Assembly: GCF_004795055.1 (NCBI RefSeq) | Contig: NZ_SSBJ01000014.1 | Span: forward strand, 1 to 64,000 | Reading direction: 5' to 3' | Source: Streptomyces sp. A1136 | GTDB lineage: Bacteria > Actinomycetota > Actinomycetes > Streptomycetales > Streptomycetaceae | Length of the DNA: 64,000 nt | Shown: positions 1 to 20,944 of the stretch, piece after piece | How positions within the stretch are numbered: the stretch's first letter is position 1 | Layout: each line of letters opens with the position of its first letter | Made by a program: the position numbers and the translations under genes | Notes under the pieces: model-generated | The model's database searches: none | What the model saw: the letters and a program-made list of their open reading frames with translations, nothing else | Told to the model about the DNA's origin: nothing

Positions 1-217
1 CACAGTCCACACCGGCCGCGAAATACTCACGGTGCACATTGGCCACGATGTCCGGACGCGTCACGTTCAAGACCTCGTTACAGCCCTCCAACTGCTGGAA
101 GTCCTCCATCGACGGGTCCTGCGCCTGAAGCATCGTCCCCATCGCCCCATCGGCGACCACCACCCGGGTGGCGAGCGCCTCCCGAAGGGCGTCGGCCCGC
201 TCTCGCGCACTCCTCAT
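1..217 (-). CDS. metH: Cobalamin-dependent methionine synthase MetH, N-terminal fragment (cut by window edge)
   Basis: Only the first 72 codons are present; the gene continues past base 1. The translation contains VVADGAMGTMLQ and, further on, EGCNEVLNVTRPDIV, typical of the N-terminal homocysteine-binding barrel of MetH. The enzyme would methylate homocysteine from methyltetrahydrofolate and so return S-adenosylhomocysteine-derived homocysteine to methionine. Its ATG (217-215) overlaps the TGA of the upstream kinase gene (ATGA), so the two are probably translationally coupled. With metK and the kinase it looks like a SAM regeneration set at the tail of the biosynthetic operon. The zinc-binding and cobalamin domains lie outside the window, so completeness cannot be judged. 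Confidence 0.85.
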   Translation of the reverse strand, partial: MRSARERADALREALATRVVVADGAMGTMLQAQDPSMEDFQQLEGCNEVLNVTRPDIVANVHREYFAAGVDC

Positions 218-1197
218 CTCGGCCCCGGCAGGGCGGTCTCGATGCCCTGCGCCGCCGCAGGCCCGTACGTGGCGGCCAGCCGGGACAGGAGCGCCCCGCG
301 GTCGAGCCCGTATTCCTGGGTCCCCACGCATTCCAGCGCGGTGGTGGCCAGGGCGCTGCCCAGGCGGGCGGCCTGCTCCGGGTCCAGCCCCCGGGCCGTC
401 GCCGCGAGGAAACCCGCCCGGAAGGCGTCGCCGACGCCCGTCGGGTCCACCGCCGCCGGGCTAGGTACGGCGGGCACGTGCAGGGTTGCCGCGCCGGTGC
501 GACGGATGTGCGAGCCGGCTTCGCCGAGCGTGCTGACCCACAGGCCGGTCCGGTCGAGGACCTGCGCTTCGGTCCAGCCGGTGCGCTCCTGCAGGAGTGC
601 GGACTCGTATGCGTTCGTGAAGAGCCAGCGGGCACCATCGACGAGGGTGCGTACCTGGTCCCGGTCCAGGCGGGCGAGCTGCTGGGAGGGGTCCGCGGCG
701 AAGGGGATGCCGAGGCGGCGGGCCTCACTGGTGTGGTTGAGCATCGCCTGGGGGTCGTTCGGCGAGACCAGGACCAGGTCGAGGCCCCCCACGCGCTGGG
801 CGATCGGCTCCAGGGCGATGTTCCGTGCCTCCGCCATCGCACCGGCGTAGAAGGTCGCGATCTGGTTGTGGTCGGCGTCGGTGGTGCAGACGAAGCGGGC
901 GGTGTGGTGGTCTGCCGAGACGTGCACCGCGTCGGTGTCGACTCCGTGTTCCTTGAGCCGGACCGCGTACTCCGCGAAGTCCGGGCCGACCGCACCGATC
1001 AGAACCGGGGCGAGGCCCAGCAGCCCCAGGCCGTACGCGATGTTCGCCGCCACTCCCCCTCGCCGGATGTCGAGACTGTCGGCGAGGAAGGAGAGGGAGA
1101 CGTGGTCCAACCGGTCGGCCACGAGCTGGTCGGAGAACCGGCCGGGGAACACCATCAGGTGGTCCGTGGCGATGGACCCGGAAAGAGCGATGCGCAT
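214..1197 (-). CDS. PfkB-family sugar/nucleoside kinase, adenosine kinase-like
   Basis: A 327-residue ribokinase-fold protein. Near the C-terminus DPTGVGDAFRAGF carries the catalytic Asp and the anion-hole glycines of the PfkB family, and RRGGVAANIAYGLG near residue 46 is the usual substrate-binding glycine motif. Its place between metK and metH fits adenosine phosphorylation: adenosine is released when S-adenosylhomocysteine is hydrolysed, and removing it pulls the methylation cycle forward. That role is inferred from context; the sequence alone supports only a PfkB kinase. The ATG is 23 bases after the metK stop, behind a GAGGAAGG ribosome site, and its own stop overlaps the metH start. Confidence 0.85.
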   Translation of the reverse strand: MRIALSGSIATDHLMVFPGRFSDQLVADRLDHVSLSFLADSLDIRRGGVAANIAYGLGLLGLAPVLIGAVGPDFAEYAVRLKEHGVDTDAVHVSADHHTARFVCTTDADHNQIATFYAGAMAEARNIALEPIAQRVGGLDLVLVSPNDPQAMLNHTSEARRLGIPFAADPSQQLARLDRDQVRTLVDGARWLFTNAYESALLQERTGWTEAQVLDRTGLWVSTLGEAGSHIRRTGAATLHVPAVPSPAAVDPTGVGDAFRAGFLAATARGLDPEQAARLGSALATTALECVGTQEYGLDRGALLSRLAATYGPAAAQGIETALPGPR

Positions 1198-1220
1198 GGG
1201 TGTGTCTCGGCCTTCCTCGG

Positions 1221-2429
<1,209 letters not shown>

Positions 2430-2514
2430 GGGGCTCCTGAGGGCGTTCGGGGACTGCGCATTCGCGGGCTGCGGGACGGGCTGGAGGATCGTCGAGTGGT
2501 GTGCTTGCGAGCTG

Positions 2515-2754
2515 CTAAAGGGATCCGGCCGGCGTGGGCCGGCGGGGCGCCGTCCAGGACCGGGGAGAGCGGTAGCCGCGGTCCAGGTCCCAGGCCGCCG
2601 CCGGAACGGGTGCCTGGACCGGCGTGCACGGGGCGGTGTACGCGCCGCGCGTACGCAGAACGGCGAGCAGCGCCAGGGTCGCCGCGACGATCTGCTGCTC
2701 CTGCGGCTCGCCGCGGACGAAGCGGAGCACGTGAGTCTGGTCTGCGGGCGTCAT
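2515..2754 (-). CDS. Small acyl-CoA carboxylase epsilon-subunit-like protein
   Basis: A 79-residue protein whose ATG overlaps the TGA of PKS C (ATGA). Its N-terminus ([20 protein letters not shown]) matches the RVxRGxPTxEELAAL-type start of actinobacterial acyl-CoA carboxylase epsilon subunits. The C-terminal half has the family's variable Pro/Ala linker followed by Trp/Arg-rich [13 protein letters not shown]. Such subunits bind the beta subunit of acetyl-, propionyl- or acyl-CoA carboxylase and raise its activity, here presumably to supply malonyl- and methylmalonyl-CoA. No alpha or beta subunit gene is in the window, so it would have to partner with housekeeping subunits. The family assignment rests on my pattern reading and is moderate. 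Confidence 0.55.
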   Translation of the reverse strand: MTPADQTHVLRFVRGEPQEQQIVAATLALLAVLRTRGAYTAPCTPVQAPVPAAAWDLDRGYRSPRSWTAPRRPTPAGSL

Positions 2755-5537
2755 GCGGCCCAGGCCATGGCCGCGGGGCCGGGGTTGGCCCGGGTGGTGT
2801 CCGTCGCGCACCACAGTTCGGGCGCGTCCGCCAGCCCGTGCAGGACGCGCGCCAGGACCAGTGTCGCCAGGGTGCCGCGCGGCAGGCCGAGTCCGGGACC
2901 GCAGGACGTGCCGTCGGCCTCCAGCAGGCAGAGCACGCCCGCGGGGGCGGCTCCAGTGACGTCCGCGGCCAAGCGCTGCGCCAGCGCCTCCTCCTCGGCC
3001 GCGTCGGTGAGGTCCACGGTGCGGACGCCGACCTCCACACCACGTACGGCGAGTGCCTCCAGGGCGGCGGTGACGAACGGGTCCTCGGTGAACCCGGCCG
3101 GGACGAGCGCCAGCCAGCCGGCTCCCGTCGGCTCCGGCGGCCCGGCCGCGGGCCGCCAGTCCAGACTCCGGTGCTCCGACACTGCGCGCGCGGGTACGCC
3201 CAGCCAGTAGGGCTGCCGCTGGAAGGCGTACGTGGGGAGGTCCAGCGGCCCATGTCCGGGGTCGGCCGGGGCCTCGCCCAAGGTGTGCCAGTCGACGTGG
3301 GCGCCGTGCACGTACGCCCGGGCCAGTCCGGCCGCCACGTTCCCTCCGGGCGGGAGCAGTTCCACGAGGGTGACGTAGTCCTCGCATGTCTGCTGGTCGG
3401 AGGAGGGTCGGAAGAGGGCCCAGGACGGCTGTGCGGGGTCGGGCGTTTCGTCCAGGGCCGCGCAGCGAGCGGCGGCGTCCAACCCGAGGGCGCCGGCCGC
3501 GTGGACGGCCGCGGGCTCGTGCACCGGGTCGCCGACGAAGGCGTCGAGGCGTACGCCGAGGGCACGCCACATGCGGACGAGGGCGACGGTGAAGGCGAAG
3601 AGGGCGCAGCGGTCGGCGGCTTCGTCCTCCGGCTGCGGCTCAGCGGAGAGGAGCCGGTCCAGGACCGGGGCGTCGGTGTAGGGACGCAGGGCGTGCGCGC
3701 AGGCTTCCAGGTGACCGCGGAACTCCGTTGATTCCCCCGCGAGTCGGCGTGCCGACGCACGCCAGGGGCCCTGGGGGTCGGGCAGCACGTAGCCGATGCG
3801 CTCGTCGGTGACCTCACCCCGGACGACGTACGGGGAGTCCTCGCCGGCGGCGAGGGCGCGCAGGCCCGCTTCGAGGGCGGTCCGGTCGCTGCCCAGGACC
3901 ACGGCGCGGTGGGACAGTGCGGCCCGGGTGGTGGAGAGCGCGTGGGTGAGGGCGGCCGGATCGGTGTCGGGGTGGGCGGCGGTGAATTCGAGGAGCCGTT
4001 CCGCCTGGGCGTGCAGGGCCTCGGGGCCGCGGGCGGAGACCGGCCAGGCGAGGGGGGCGGAGCCGAGCACGGCCGCGGGGGCGGAGGAGTCGTCCGGCGC
4101 CGGGACGGTGGGCGCCTCCTCGACGATGACGTGGGCGTTGGTGCCGCTGATGCCGAAGGAAGAGACGGCGGCCCGGCGCGGACGACCGGTCCGAGGCCAC
4201 GCGACCTGCTCGGTGACCAGTTCCACGGCGCCCGCGTCCCACTCCACGTGCGGGGTCGGCTCGTCGACGTGCAGGGTCTTCGGGACGACGCCCGCCCGGA
4301 GGGCCATCACCATCTTGATGACGCCGCCGACGCCGGCGGCGGCCTGCGTGTGGCCCAAATTGGACTTCAGGGAGCCGAGCAGCAGCGGCCGTCCGTCCGG
4401 GCGGCCCTGCCCGTACGTCTCCAGCAGGGCCTGCGCCTCGATCGGGTCGCCGAGCCGGGTACCGGTGCCGTGCGCCTCGACCACGTCCACGTCTGCCGGG
4501 GTGAGCCCGGCCTGCGTGAGCGCCTGACGGATGACTTTCCGCTGGGCGCGGCCGCTGGGCGCGGTGAGCCCGTTGCTGGCTCCGTCCTGGTTGACGGCGG
4601 AGGACCGGATGACCGCGTGCACGCGGTGGCGGTTGCGCAGTGCGTCGGAGAGCCGTTCCAGGACGAGCACCCCCGCGCCCTCGCCCCAGCCCGTGCCGTC
4701 CGCCGCGGCGGCGAATGCCTTGCAGCGGCCGTCGGGAGCCATGCCGCGTTGGCGGGAGAACTCGACGAACACGCCGGGTGAGGCGAGCACGGTGACCCCG
4801 CCGGCCAGGGCCAGGTCGGTTTCGCCGGAACGCAGGGCCTGGCAGGCGGTGTGCAGGGCGACCAGGGAGGACGAGCAGGCGGTGTCGAGGGTGACGGCGG
4901 GGCCCTCCAGGCCCAGGGCGTAGGAGATCCGGCCTGACACCACGCTGGCCGTGGTGCCGGTGAGGAGGTGACCGTCGGCGCCGTCCCACGGCTGGTGCAG
5001 GCGCGGGCCGTACTCCTGGGCGATGGCGCCGATGTAGACGCCGGTGTTGCTGCCGCGGACGGTGAGCGGGTCGATGCCGGACCGCTCCAGCGCCTCCCAG
5101 GAGGTTTCCAGGAGCACCCTTTGCTGGGGGTCCATGGCGACGGCCTCGCGGGGCGAGATGCCGAAGAACTCGGCGTCGAAGCGGTCGGCGTCGTGCAGGA
5201 AGCCGCCTTCGTAGGCATACGACCGGCCGGGCCGGTCGGGGTCCGGGTCGTAGAGGTTCTCGATGTCCCAGCCCCGGTTGTCGGGCAGTTCCGTCAGGAC
5301 GTCGCGGCCTTCGGCCACCAGGTCCCACAGCGCCTCGGGAGAGGTGGTGCCGCCGGGGTAGCGGCAGGCCATGCCGACGATGGCGACCGGCTCGGTGCGG
5401 CGGTCCTCCTGCTCCCGCAGTCGTCCCTTCACCTCGCGCAGCTCGGTCATCGCGCGGCGCAGGTACGCGCGCAGCTTCTCCTCGTTGCCCTCGTCGGCGG
5501 CGCCGATCTCGCGCTCGCCCGTGTTCTCGTTCCCCAT
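2751..5537 (-). CDS. PKS C: ketosynthase followed by a degenerate, shortened AT and a truncated KR
   Basis: 928 residues. Residues 15-48 form a charged N-terminal docking helix. KS spans about 50-475 with Cys221 in TACSSS, His355 in EAHGTG and His396 in NLGH, so it looks active. The AT region (about 575-750) is only about half the usual length: the PGQG loop reads LPDPQG, the GHSxG nucleophile motif is GDPVH (669-673) with no Ser, and the YASH/HAFH subdomain is absent. After an intact [12 protein letters not shown] linker there is only the structural half of a KR, ending AAMAWAA at the stop, with no TGGTGTLG motif, no ACP and no thioesterase. It lies 22 bases after PKS B and its docking helix should receive PKS B's chain. 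The lack of any ACP means its extender must come from another protein. Confidence 0.93.
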   Translation of the reverse strand: MGNENTGEREIGAADEGNEEKLRAYLRRAMTELREVKGRLREQEDRRTEPVAIVGMACRYPGGTTSPEALWDLVAEGRDVLTELPDNRGWDIENLYDPDPDRPGRSYAYEGGFLHDADRFDAEFFGISPREAVAMDPQQRVLLETSWEALERSGIDPLTVRGSNTGVYIGAIAQEYGPRLHQPWDGADGHLLTGTTASVVSGRISYALGLEGPAVTLDTACSSSLVALHTACQALRSGETDLALAGGVTVLASPGVFVEFSRQRGMAPDGRCKAFAAAADGTGWGEGAGVLVLERLSDALRNRHRVHAVIRSSAVNQDGASNGLTAPSGRAQRKVIRQALTQAGLTPADVDVVEAHGTGTRLGDPIEAQALLETYGQGRPDGRPLLLGSLKSNLGHTQAAAGVGGVIKMVMALRAGVVPKTLHVDEPTPHVEWDAGAVELVTEQVAWPRTGRPRRAAVSSFGISGTNAHVIVEEAPTVPAPDDSSAPAAVLGSAPLAWPVSARGPEALHAQAERLLEFTAAHPDTDPAALTHALSTTRAALSHRAVVLGSDRTALEAGLRALAAGEDSPYVVRGEVTDERIGYVLPDPQGPWRASARRLAGESTEFRGHLEACAHALRPYTDAPVLDRLLSAEPQPEDEAADRCALFAFTVALVRMWRALGVRLDAFVGDPVHEPAAVHAAGALGLDAAARCAALDETPDPAQPSWALFRPSSDQQTCEDYVTLVELLPPGGNVAAGLARAYVHGAHVDWHTLGEAPADPGHGPLDLPTYAFQRQPYWLGVPARAVSEHRSLDWRPAAGPPEPTGAGWLALVPAGFTEDPFVTAALEALAVRGVEVGVRTVDLTDAAEEEALAQRLAADVTGAAPAGVLCLLEADGTSCGPGLGLPRGTLATLVLARVLHGLADAPELWCATDTTRANPGPAAMAWAA

Positions 5538-5559
5538 GGGGATGCCGGCCTCCTCAGCC

Positions 5560-8500
5560 TCAGAAAAGATCGAGTTCGTCTTCGAGGGCCGCGAACAGCT
5601 CCTCGTCGGTCGCCGCCGCCAGGTCGTCCCGGGCGGGGACCGGGGCCTGCTGCTCCGTCGCCGGCTGCCGGTCCCAGCGCTGGAGCAGCTCGCGCAGCCG
5701 GTTGCCGATGTCCTGCCGGGCCGAGGCGTCCGGAGCGGCGGCGAGCAGGGTTTCGAACTCCGCCTCCAGTCGCCCCAGTCGGCCGTCGTCGGTGGCTTCC
5801 CCGGTCGCCGCGGCGCCGTCCGCCGGGGCCAGTTCGCCGTAGAGGTAGTCGGCGAGCGCCGCGGGGGTGGGGTGGTCGAAGACCAGCGTGGCGGGGAGCC
5901 TCAGGCCGGTCGCGGCCTTGAGCCGGTTGCGCAGTTCCACCGAGGTGAGCGAGTCCGAGCCGAGCTCCTTGAAGGCCCGGTTAGGCCCGATCGCGGCCGG
6001 CGAGGGTTCGCCGAGCACGACGGCCGCGTGCTCGCGGACGAGGTCCAGCAACATCCGGCGGCGCTCGGCCTCGGGCAGCGGCAGCAGCCTGTCGGCCGGC
6101 GCGACGGGCCCGGAGGCCCCTCCCGTGGCCTGGGCCCGGCGGCGTACCGGCGTACGGACCAGGCCCCGCAGCAGCGCCGGGATCTCGGCCCCGGCCCCGG
6201 TGAGGCCCGCGGTGTCCAGCCGTACGGGGGTGAGCGCCGGCCGGTCGCCGGCCAGGCCCGCGTCGAACAGGGCCAGCGCCTCCGGTGTGGGCATGGGGGC
6301 CACACCGGTGCGGGAGAGCCGGCGCAGGTCCTTGTCGTCCAGCGTGCCGGTCAGGGAGCTGGTCTGCTGCCACAGGCCCCAGGCGAGGGAGAGGGCGGGC
6401 AGGCCTTGGGCGCGCCGCTGCTGGGCAAGGGCGTCCAGGAAGGCGTTGGCCGCGGCGTAGTTGGCCTGTCCGGCCGTGCCGAGTGTGCCGGCCGCGGAGG
6501 AGAAGAGCACGAAGGCGGCGAGGTCCAGGTCGCGCGTCAGCTCGTGCAGGTGCCAGGCGGCGTCCGCCTTGGGGCGTAGTACGCGGTCCACCTGGTCCGC
6601 GGTCAGCTGTTCGACGGCGGTGTCGTCGAGGGTTCCGGCGGCGTGCACGACCGCGGTCAGCGGGTGCGCCGGTTCCACCGAGGCCAGGGCGGCTTCGAGT
6701 TCCGCCCGGTCCGACGCGTCACAGGCCGCGAGGGTCACGCGGGCGCCCAGCGCGCCGAGTTCTTCGGCGAGGGTCTGCGCGCCGGGGGCCTGGGCGCCCT
6801 GCCGGCTGGTCAGCAGCAGATGGCGTATGCCGTGCTGTTCCACCAAGTGCCGGGCGACGATCGCGCCGAGGGTGCCGGTGCCGCCGGTGACCAGGGCCGT
6901 CCCGTTCGGGTCCAGCGGCCGGGGGACGGTGAGGACCAGCTTGCCGGTGTGCCGGGCCTGGCTCATGTGCCGGAAGACGGCCGGCGCCTGGCGCAGGTCG
7001 CGGGCGGTGGCCGGCAGGGCCCGCAGGGTGCCGTCGGCGAACCGGGCCAGGACTTCGGCGAGCATCTCCCCGACCCGCTCGGGGGCGACGAGATTGAGGT
7101 CGTACGCGTGGTAGGAGACGCCGGGATGGTCCGCGGCGACCCGGTGCGGGTCCCTGATGTCGGTCTTGCCCATCTCGATGAGCCGCCCGGCGGGGGCGAG
7201 GAGGCGCAGTGAGGCGTCGACGAAGTCTCCGGCGAGGGAGCCGAGGACGATGTCCACGCCGCGGCCGTCGGTGGCCGCCCGGACGCGGTCCTCGAAGGCG
7301 AGGGTGCGGGAGTCGCAGATGTGCGCGTCGTCCAGCCCGTGGGAGCGCAGGGTCTCCCACTTGCCCCGGCTCGCTGTCGCGTACACCTCGGCGCCGAGGT
7401 GGCGGGCGAGCTGGACGGCCGCCATACCGACTCCGCCGGTCGCCGCGTGGATCAGGACGGTGTCGCCGGGGCGGATTCCGGCGAGGTCGACCAGCCCGTA
7501 GTAGGCGGTGAGGAAGGCGACGGGCACGGCCGCGGCCTCGGCGAAGGTCCAGCCCTCCGGGACGGGCGCGACGAGCCTGCTGTCGGCGACCGCGAGGGGC
7601 CCGAAGCCGTCGCGGACCAGGCCCAGGACCCGGTCGCCCGGGGCGAGGCCGGTGACGCCGGGCCCGGTCTCGACGACGACGCCGGCGGCCTCGTAGCCGA
7701 AGCGGTCCTCGTCCTCCTCGATCATGCCGAGGGCGAGGACGACATCGTGGAAGTTGAGCCCGGCGGCGCGGACGGCGATCCGGACCTGCCCGGGCCGCAG
7801 CGCGGCCGTCGCCTCGGGGGCGGGGGCGAGGGCCAGGTTCTCCAGGCTGCCCTTGCCTTCGGTGACCAGCCGCCAGGTGTCCGTCCCCGCCGGCGCCACC
7901 AGGCCCGTGACGGTATCGGCCGCGACCAGCCGGGGGACGAGGAACCGGCCTGCGCGCAAGGCGAGTTCAGGCTCGGTGCGCAGCAGCGGCGGGAGGGCGT
8001 TCAGGGCGGTATCCGGGTCCGTGCCGTCGAGGTCGAGCAGGGCGAAGCGGCCTGGGTGCTCGCGCTGGGCGGAGCGGATCAGGCCCCAGACGGCCGCGCC
8101 GGTCAGCGAGGCCGGCCGTTCGTGCGGGCCGGTGGCCACGGCCCGGTCGGTGACCAGGACCAGCGGGATGTCGGTGAGCCGGTCCTCCGCGAGCCAGGCG
8201 CGCAGCAGGGCGAGGACGGCGTCCAGTTCGGCACGGACCTCGTCGGTGGGCCGGTCGCCGGGCGTGAGCGCCGCGGTGGCGGCGACGGGCGCGAGAACGG
8301 CGGCGGGGGTACGGGGAGCGGCCCCGGCCAGGCTGTCCAGCAGGCCGGCGATGCTCTCGTGCGCCTCGTCGCCGCCCAGGCCGTGGCCGGTCCCGAGCAG
8401 CGCGAGCCGCTCGTCCGCGGCAGGGGCGGGGGGTTCCCCGAGCGGGCTCCAGTCGACGGCGTACAGCGAGCGCCGTACGTCGGCTCCGGCCCCGGTGAGG

Positions 8501-11500
8501 GCACCGGGGGGAAGCGCGCGCACGGTGAGCGCCTCGGCGGAGAGCACCGGGGCCCCCGCGGGGTCCCAGGCGGTCAGGCCGACGGTGTCCGACGCGTTAC
8601 GGGTGAGCCGTACGCGCAGGGTCGTGGCTCCGGTGGCGTGCAGCCGTACTCCGGACCAGCCGAAGGGCAGCACCACCTGGCGGGTACCCTCGCCGTCCGG
8701 CCCCCGCACGATCAGCGGGTGCAGGGCGGCGTCGAGCAGCGCCGGGTGGAACGCGAACGCCCGGGTGTCGGCGTGCCCGTCGTCGCCGAGGGCGACCTCG
8801 CCGTAGAGGTCGTCTCCGATCTGCCAGGCCGCGGTGAGCCCGCGGAAGGCGGGGCCGTAGGCGTATCCGGCCTCCGCCAGCCGTTCGTACGCGCCCTCGA
8901 CGGGCAGCGGTTCGGCGTCGCGCGGCGGCCAGGACGCGGGGGCGGCCGGCTCCGGGACGGCGGCGCCGGCGGCGAGGCGGCCACCCGCGTGGTAGGTCCA
9001 GCCGGTTTCCGGGGCGTCCTCGCGCAGGGCGTGGACGGACACCGCGCGTCGGCCTGCGGCGTCGGGTGCGGCGACGCCCACCTGGATTCGGACGCCGTGT
9101 TCGGCGGGCACGACCAGCGGGACGGCGAGGTCGAGTTCCTCGACGAGGTCGCAGCCGGTCCGGTCGCCCGCCGCGACGAGCAGTTCGAGCAGGGCGGTGC
9201 CGGGCAGCAGGACCGTGCCGAAGACTGCGTGGTCGGCCAGCCAGGGGTGGGTGTGCAGGGAGATCCGGCCGGTGAGCAGGGTGGTGCCGTCCTCGGCGGA
9301 CTCGACGACGGCGCCGAGCAGGGGGTGGCCGAACGGTTCCAGGCCGAGACCGGCCGCGTCGGCCGCCTGCGCCGGCGCGTCGAGCCAATATGAGGTCCGC
9401 TGGAAGGCGTACGTCGGCAGCGGCGCGGGCAGGGCCGGTGCGGCCGGTGCGGCGAGCAGCGCCTGCCAGTCGAGCGGCAGGCCGTGGACGTGGGCCCGGG
9501 CCAGCGAGGTGGTGAGCCGGGCGGGGCCGCCTTCGTCACGGCGCAGGGTTTCGAGCACGACGGCGCTCAGGTCGTCCGCGTCCGCGATCTCCTGCACGGC
9601 GGAGGTCAGCAGCGGGTGCGGGGTGGGCTCGACGAACACCCGGAAACCGTCGGCGAAGAGGGCGCGCGTGGCGTCGGTGAAGCGGACGGTGCTGCGCAGG
9701 TTGCGGTACCAGTAGGCGGCGTCCAGCCCGGCGGTGTCGAGGACGGCGCCGGTAACGGTGGAGTAGAAGGGGATGCGGGAGGCGCGGGGCGCGACAGGAG
9801 CGAGGGCGGCGAGCAGTTCCGCCCGGACGGGCTCGACCTGGGCGACGTGCGAGGCGTAGTCGACGGGTATCCGGCGGCTCCGTACGCCGTCGGCGTCCCA
9901 GGCGGCGAGCAGGGTGTCGAGGGCGTCCGCCGGTCCGGCCACGACCGTCGAGGCGGGGCTGCTGACGGAGGCGATCTGGATCTGCCCGTCGGTGTCGGCG
10001 AGCAGCGACTCGACCTGGTCGGCGGGGAGCAGCACGGAGGCCATGGCGCCGGTACCGGAGAGCCGGTCGCGGCAGAGCAGGCTGCGCAGGGCGACGATCC
10101 GGGCCGCGTCGTCGAGGCTGAGGGCGCCGCAGACGTAGGCTGCGGCGATCTCGCCCTGGGACTGTCCGACGACGGCGGCCGGGCGGATGCCCGCGGCCTG
10201 CCATACGTCGGCCAGCGCGACCATCACCGCGAAGAGGGCGGGCTGGACCACGTCCACCCGGTCCAGCGGCGGGGCGGCGGCGTCCGCGCCGCGCAGCACG
10301 GCGGTGAGCGACCAGTCGATGTACGGGGCGAGGGCTGCATCGCACGCCTCGATGGAGGCCCGGAACACCGGTGAGGTGTCCAGGAGTTCGCGGGCCATGC
10401 CGGGCCACTGGGCGCCCTGGCCGGGGAAGACGAAGACGGGTCGACCGCCGGTCGCCTCGGCACGGAGCAGGTACGGCGAGTCCTGGCCCGCCGCCAGGGC
10501 GCGCAGCCCCACCTCCAGTTCGACCGGATCGGCGCCGATCGCCACGGCCCGGTGGGAGAGGGCCGCCCGGGTGGTGGTCAGGGCATGGGCGACGGCTGCG
10601 GGATCGGCCTCCGGGTGGGCGGTGGTGAAGTCCAGCAGGCGCTCCGCCTGGGCCCGCAGCGCGTCGTCGCCGCGGGCGGACAGGGGCCAGGCCGCGGGCG
10701 CACGGGTGAGCACCGGGGCCTCGGACCGGGTCCGGTCGAGCTCGGCGGGGGTGGCGGCGGCCTGCGGGTCCTCGGCCGGGGCCTGTTCGAGGATGACGTG
10801 GGCGTTGGTGCCGCTGATGCCGAAGGAGGAGACGGCGGCCCGGCGCGGGCGGCCGGTGTCCGGCCAGTCAACGGCCTCGGTGAGCAGCCGTACCGCGCCG
10901 GACTCCCAGTCGACGTGCGGCGTCGGCTCGTCGACGTGCAGGGTCTTGGGGGCCACCCCCTCGCGCAGCGCCATCACCGTCTTGATGACTCCGGCGACGC
11001 CGGCGGCGGCCTGCGTGTGGCCCAGGTTGGACTTCAGGGAGCCGAGCAGCAGCGGCCGTTCGGCGGGGCGGCCCTGCCCGTACGTCTCCAACAGGGCCTG
11101 CGCCTCGATCGGGTCGCCGAGCCGGGTGCCGGTGCCGTGTGCCTCGACCACGTCCACGTCCTGCGGGGTGAGACCGGCGTCGGAGAGGGCCTGGCGGACC
11201 ACCCGCTCCTGGGAGGGGCCGTTGGGCGCGGTGAGGCCGTTGCTGGCACCGTCCTGGTTCACGGCCGAGCCGCGGATCACGGCCAGCACCTCGTGTCCGT
11301 TGCGCAGCGCGTCGGAGAGGCGTTCCAAGACGACCAGGCCGACGCCCTCGCCCCAGCTGGTGCCGTCGGCCCCTGCGGCGAATGCCTTGCTGCGGCCGTC
11401 GGGGGCGAGGCCGCGCTGCCGCGAGAACTCCAGGAAGATCGTCGGGGTCGGCATGATCGCCGCACCGCCGACCAGGGCGAGCCCGCACTCGCCGCGGCGC

Positions 11501-12159
11501 AGCGACTGGACGGCCATGTGCATGGTCACCAGGGAGGACGAGCAGGCGGTGTCCACGGTGACCGCCGGGCCTTCCAGGCCCAGGGTGTACGCGATCCGGC
11601 CGGAAGCCACGCTGGAGGAGCCGCCGGTGACGGCGTATCCCTCGTACTCTTCCGGGACGTGGCCCAGCCGGGCGGTGTAGTCGTGGTACATGAGCCCGAC
11701 GAAGACCCCCGCGTCGGTGCCGCGCAGGCCGGTCGGGTCGATGCCGGCCCGCTCCAACGCCTCCCAGGAGGTCTCCAGCAGCAGCCGCTGCTGCGGGTCC
11801 ATCGCCACCGCCTCGCGCGAGGAGATGCCGAAGAAGGCCGCGTCGAACTCGGTGGCGCCGTGCAGGAAGCCGCCTTCTCGGACGTACGACTTGCCGGCCT
11901 TGCCGGGCTCCGGGTCGTACAACCCGTCCACGTCCCAGCCGCGGTCGAGCGGGAAGCCGCCCATCGCGTCCGTGCCCGTGGCGACCAGCTGCCACAGGTC
12001 CTCCGGGGATTCCACACCACCCGGGAACCGGCACCCCATGCCCACCACGGCGATCGGCTCGTGGGCGCGCTCGTCGATCTCGCGCAGCCGCTGCCGGGTG
12101 GCGTGGAGGTCGGTGGTGACTTTCCTCAGGTAGTCGCGGAGCTTGTCCTCGTTAGCCAT
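5560..12159 (-). CDS. PKS B: one fully reducing module, KS-AT-DH-ER-KR-ACP
   Basis: 2199 residues. An N-terminal docking helix (1-33) is followed by KS about 35-460 (Cys206), AT about 573-885 (Ser667 in GQSQG; PVDYASH at 766-771 predicts methylmalonyl-CoA), DH about 944-1220 (His977 in [11 protein letters not shown], Asp1143 in [10 protein letters not shown]), ER about 1430-1745 ([13 protein letters not shown]), KR about 1752-1930 (TGGTGTLG, Tyr1901, LDD motif of B-type KRs) and ACP (Ser2070 in [10 protein letters not shown]). About 90 residues of helical dimer/docking tail end [15 protein letters not shown]. It should add a methylmalonyl unit and reduce it fully. I chose the ATG at 12159, 11 bases after AGGAG; a GTG at 12171 would add four residues. 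It follows PKS A by 15 bases. Confidence 0.95.
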   Translation of the reverse strand: MANEDKLRDYLRKVTTDLHATRQRLREIDERAHEPIAVVGMGCRFPGGVESPEDLWQLVATGTDAMGGFPLDRGWDVDGLYDPEPGKAGKSYVREGGFLHGATEFDAAFFGISSREAVAMDPQQRLLLETSWEALERAGIDPTGLRGTDAGVFVGLMYHDYTARLGHVPEEYEGYAVTGGSSSVASGRIAYTLGLEGPAVTVDTACSSSLVTMHMAVQSLRRGECGLALVGGAAIMPTPTIFLEFSRQRGLAPDGRSKAFAAGADGTSWGEGVGLVVLERLSDALRNGHEVLAVIRGSAVNQDGASNGLTAPNGPSQERVVRQALSDAGLTPQDVDVVEAHGTGTRLGDPIEAQALLETYGQGRPAERPLLLGSLKSNLGHTQAAAGVAGVIKTVMALREGVAPKTLHVDEPTPHVDWESGAVRLLTEAVDWPDTGRPRRAAVSSFGISGTNAHVILEQAPAEDPQAAATPAELDRTRSEAPVLTRAPAAWPLSARGDDALRAQAERLLDFTTAHPEADPAAVAHALTTTRAALSHRAVAIGADPVELEVGLRALAAGQDSPYLLRAEATGGRPVFVFPGQGAQWPGMARELLDTSPVFRASIEACDAALAPYIDWSLTAVLRGADAAAPPLDRVDVVQPALFAVMVALADVWQAAGIRPAAVVGQSQGEIAAAYVCGALSLDDAARIVALRSLLCRDRLSGTGAMASVLLPADQVESLLADTDGQIQIASVSSPASTVVAGPADALDTLLAAWDADGVRSRRIPVDYASHVAQVEPVRAELLAALAPVAPRASRIPFYSTVTGAVLDTAGLDAAYWYRNLRSTVRFTDATRALFADGFRVFVEPTPHPLLTSAVQEIADADDLSAVVLETLRRDEGGPARLTTSLARAHVHGLPLDWQALLAAPAAPALPAPLPTYAFQRTSYWLDAPAQAADAAGLGLEPFGHPLLGAVVESAEDGTTLLTGRISLHTHPWLADHAVFGTVLLPGTALLELLVAAGDRTGCDLVEELDLAVPLVVPAEHGVRIQVGVAAPDAAGRRAVSVHALREDAPETGWTYHAGGRLAAGAAVPEPAAPASWPPRDAEPLPVEGAYERLAEAGYAYGPAFRGLTAAWQIGDDLYGEVALGDDGHADTRAFAFHPALLDAALHPLIVRGPDGEGTRQVVLPFGWSGVRLHATGATTLRVRLTRNASDTVGLTAWDPAGAPVLSAEALTVRALPPGALTGAGADVRRSLYAVDWSPLGEPPAPAADERLALLGTGHGLGGDEAHESIAGLLDSLAGAAPRTPAAVLAPVAATAALTPGDRPTDEVRAELDAVLALLRAWLAEDRLTDIPLVLVTDRAVATGPHERPASLTGAAVWGLIRSAQREHPGRFALLDLDGTDPDTALNALPPLLRTEPELALRAGRFLVPRLVAADTVTGLVAPAGTDTWRLVTEGKGSLENLALAPAPEATAALRPGQVRIAVRAAGLNFHDVVLALGMIEEDEDRFGYEAAGVVVETGPGVTGLAPGDRVLGLVRDGFGPLAVADSRLVAPVPEGWTFAEAAAVPVAFLTAYYGLVDLAGIRPGDTVLIHAATGGVGMAAVQLARHLGAEVYATASRGKWETLRSHGLDDAHICDSRTLAFEDRVRAATDGRGVDIVLGSLAGDFVDASLRLLAPAGRLIEMGKTDIRDPHRVAADHPGVSYHAYDLNLVAPERVGEMLAEVLARFADGTLRALPATARDLRQAPAVFRHMSQARHTGKLVLTVPRPLDPNGTALVTGGTGTLGAIVARHLVEQHGIRHLLLTSRQGAQAPGAQTLAEELGALGARVTLAACDASDRAELEAALASVEPAHPLTAVVHAAGTLDDTAVEQLTADQVDRVLRPKADAAWHLHELTRDLDLAAFVLFSSAAGTLGTAGQANYAAANAFLDALAQQRRAQGLPALSLAWGLWQQTSSLTGTLDDKDLRRLSRTGVAPMPTPEALALFDAGLAGDRPALTPVRLDTAGLTGAGAEIPALLRGLVRTPVRRRAQATGGASGPVAPADRLLPLPEAERRRMLLDLVREHAAVVLGEPSPAAIGPNRAFKELGSDSLTSVELRNRLKAATGLRLPATLVFDHPTPAALADYLYGELAPADGAAATGEATDDGRLGRLEAEFETLLAAAPDASARQDIGNRLRELLQRWDRQPATEQQAPVPARDDLAAATDEELFAALEDELDLF

Positions 12160-12174
12160 CCGACCCAACACTCC

Positions 12175-20793
<8,619 letters not shown>

Positions 20794-20944
20794 GTGAACT
20801 CGTGTCCCCTCGTGGTGGGCAGGGCGGGCCGGGCGTGACGGCGCGGCGGGAGTGCGGGTGGGGCCGTGTGCCCGCGGGACGCCGGCGGCCCGGCAGAGCG
20901 GGCCGCGGGCGCCGTGGGCGCCGCCGGGACGGCGGCGGGCGCGC
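20794..20944 (-). promoter_or_regulatory. 151-base gap between the zinc dehydrogenase gene and PKS A
   Basis: This is the longest gap inside operon 2. It holds a perfect hairpin, CGCCGCC/GGCGGCG (20919-20925 with 20931-20937, loop GGGAC), seven bases after the dehydrogenase stop, and a GAGGGGA ribosome site ahead of the PKS A ATG. No T-rich tail follows the stem, so it may be an attenuator or an RNA-stability element rather than a full terminator. I see no clear promoter boxes. Confidence 0.4.
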
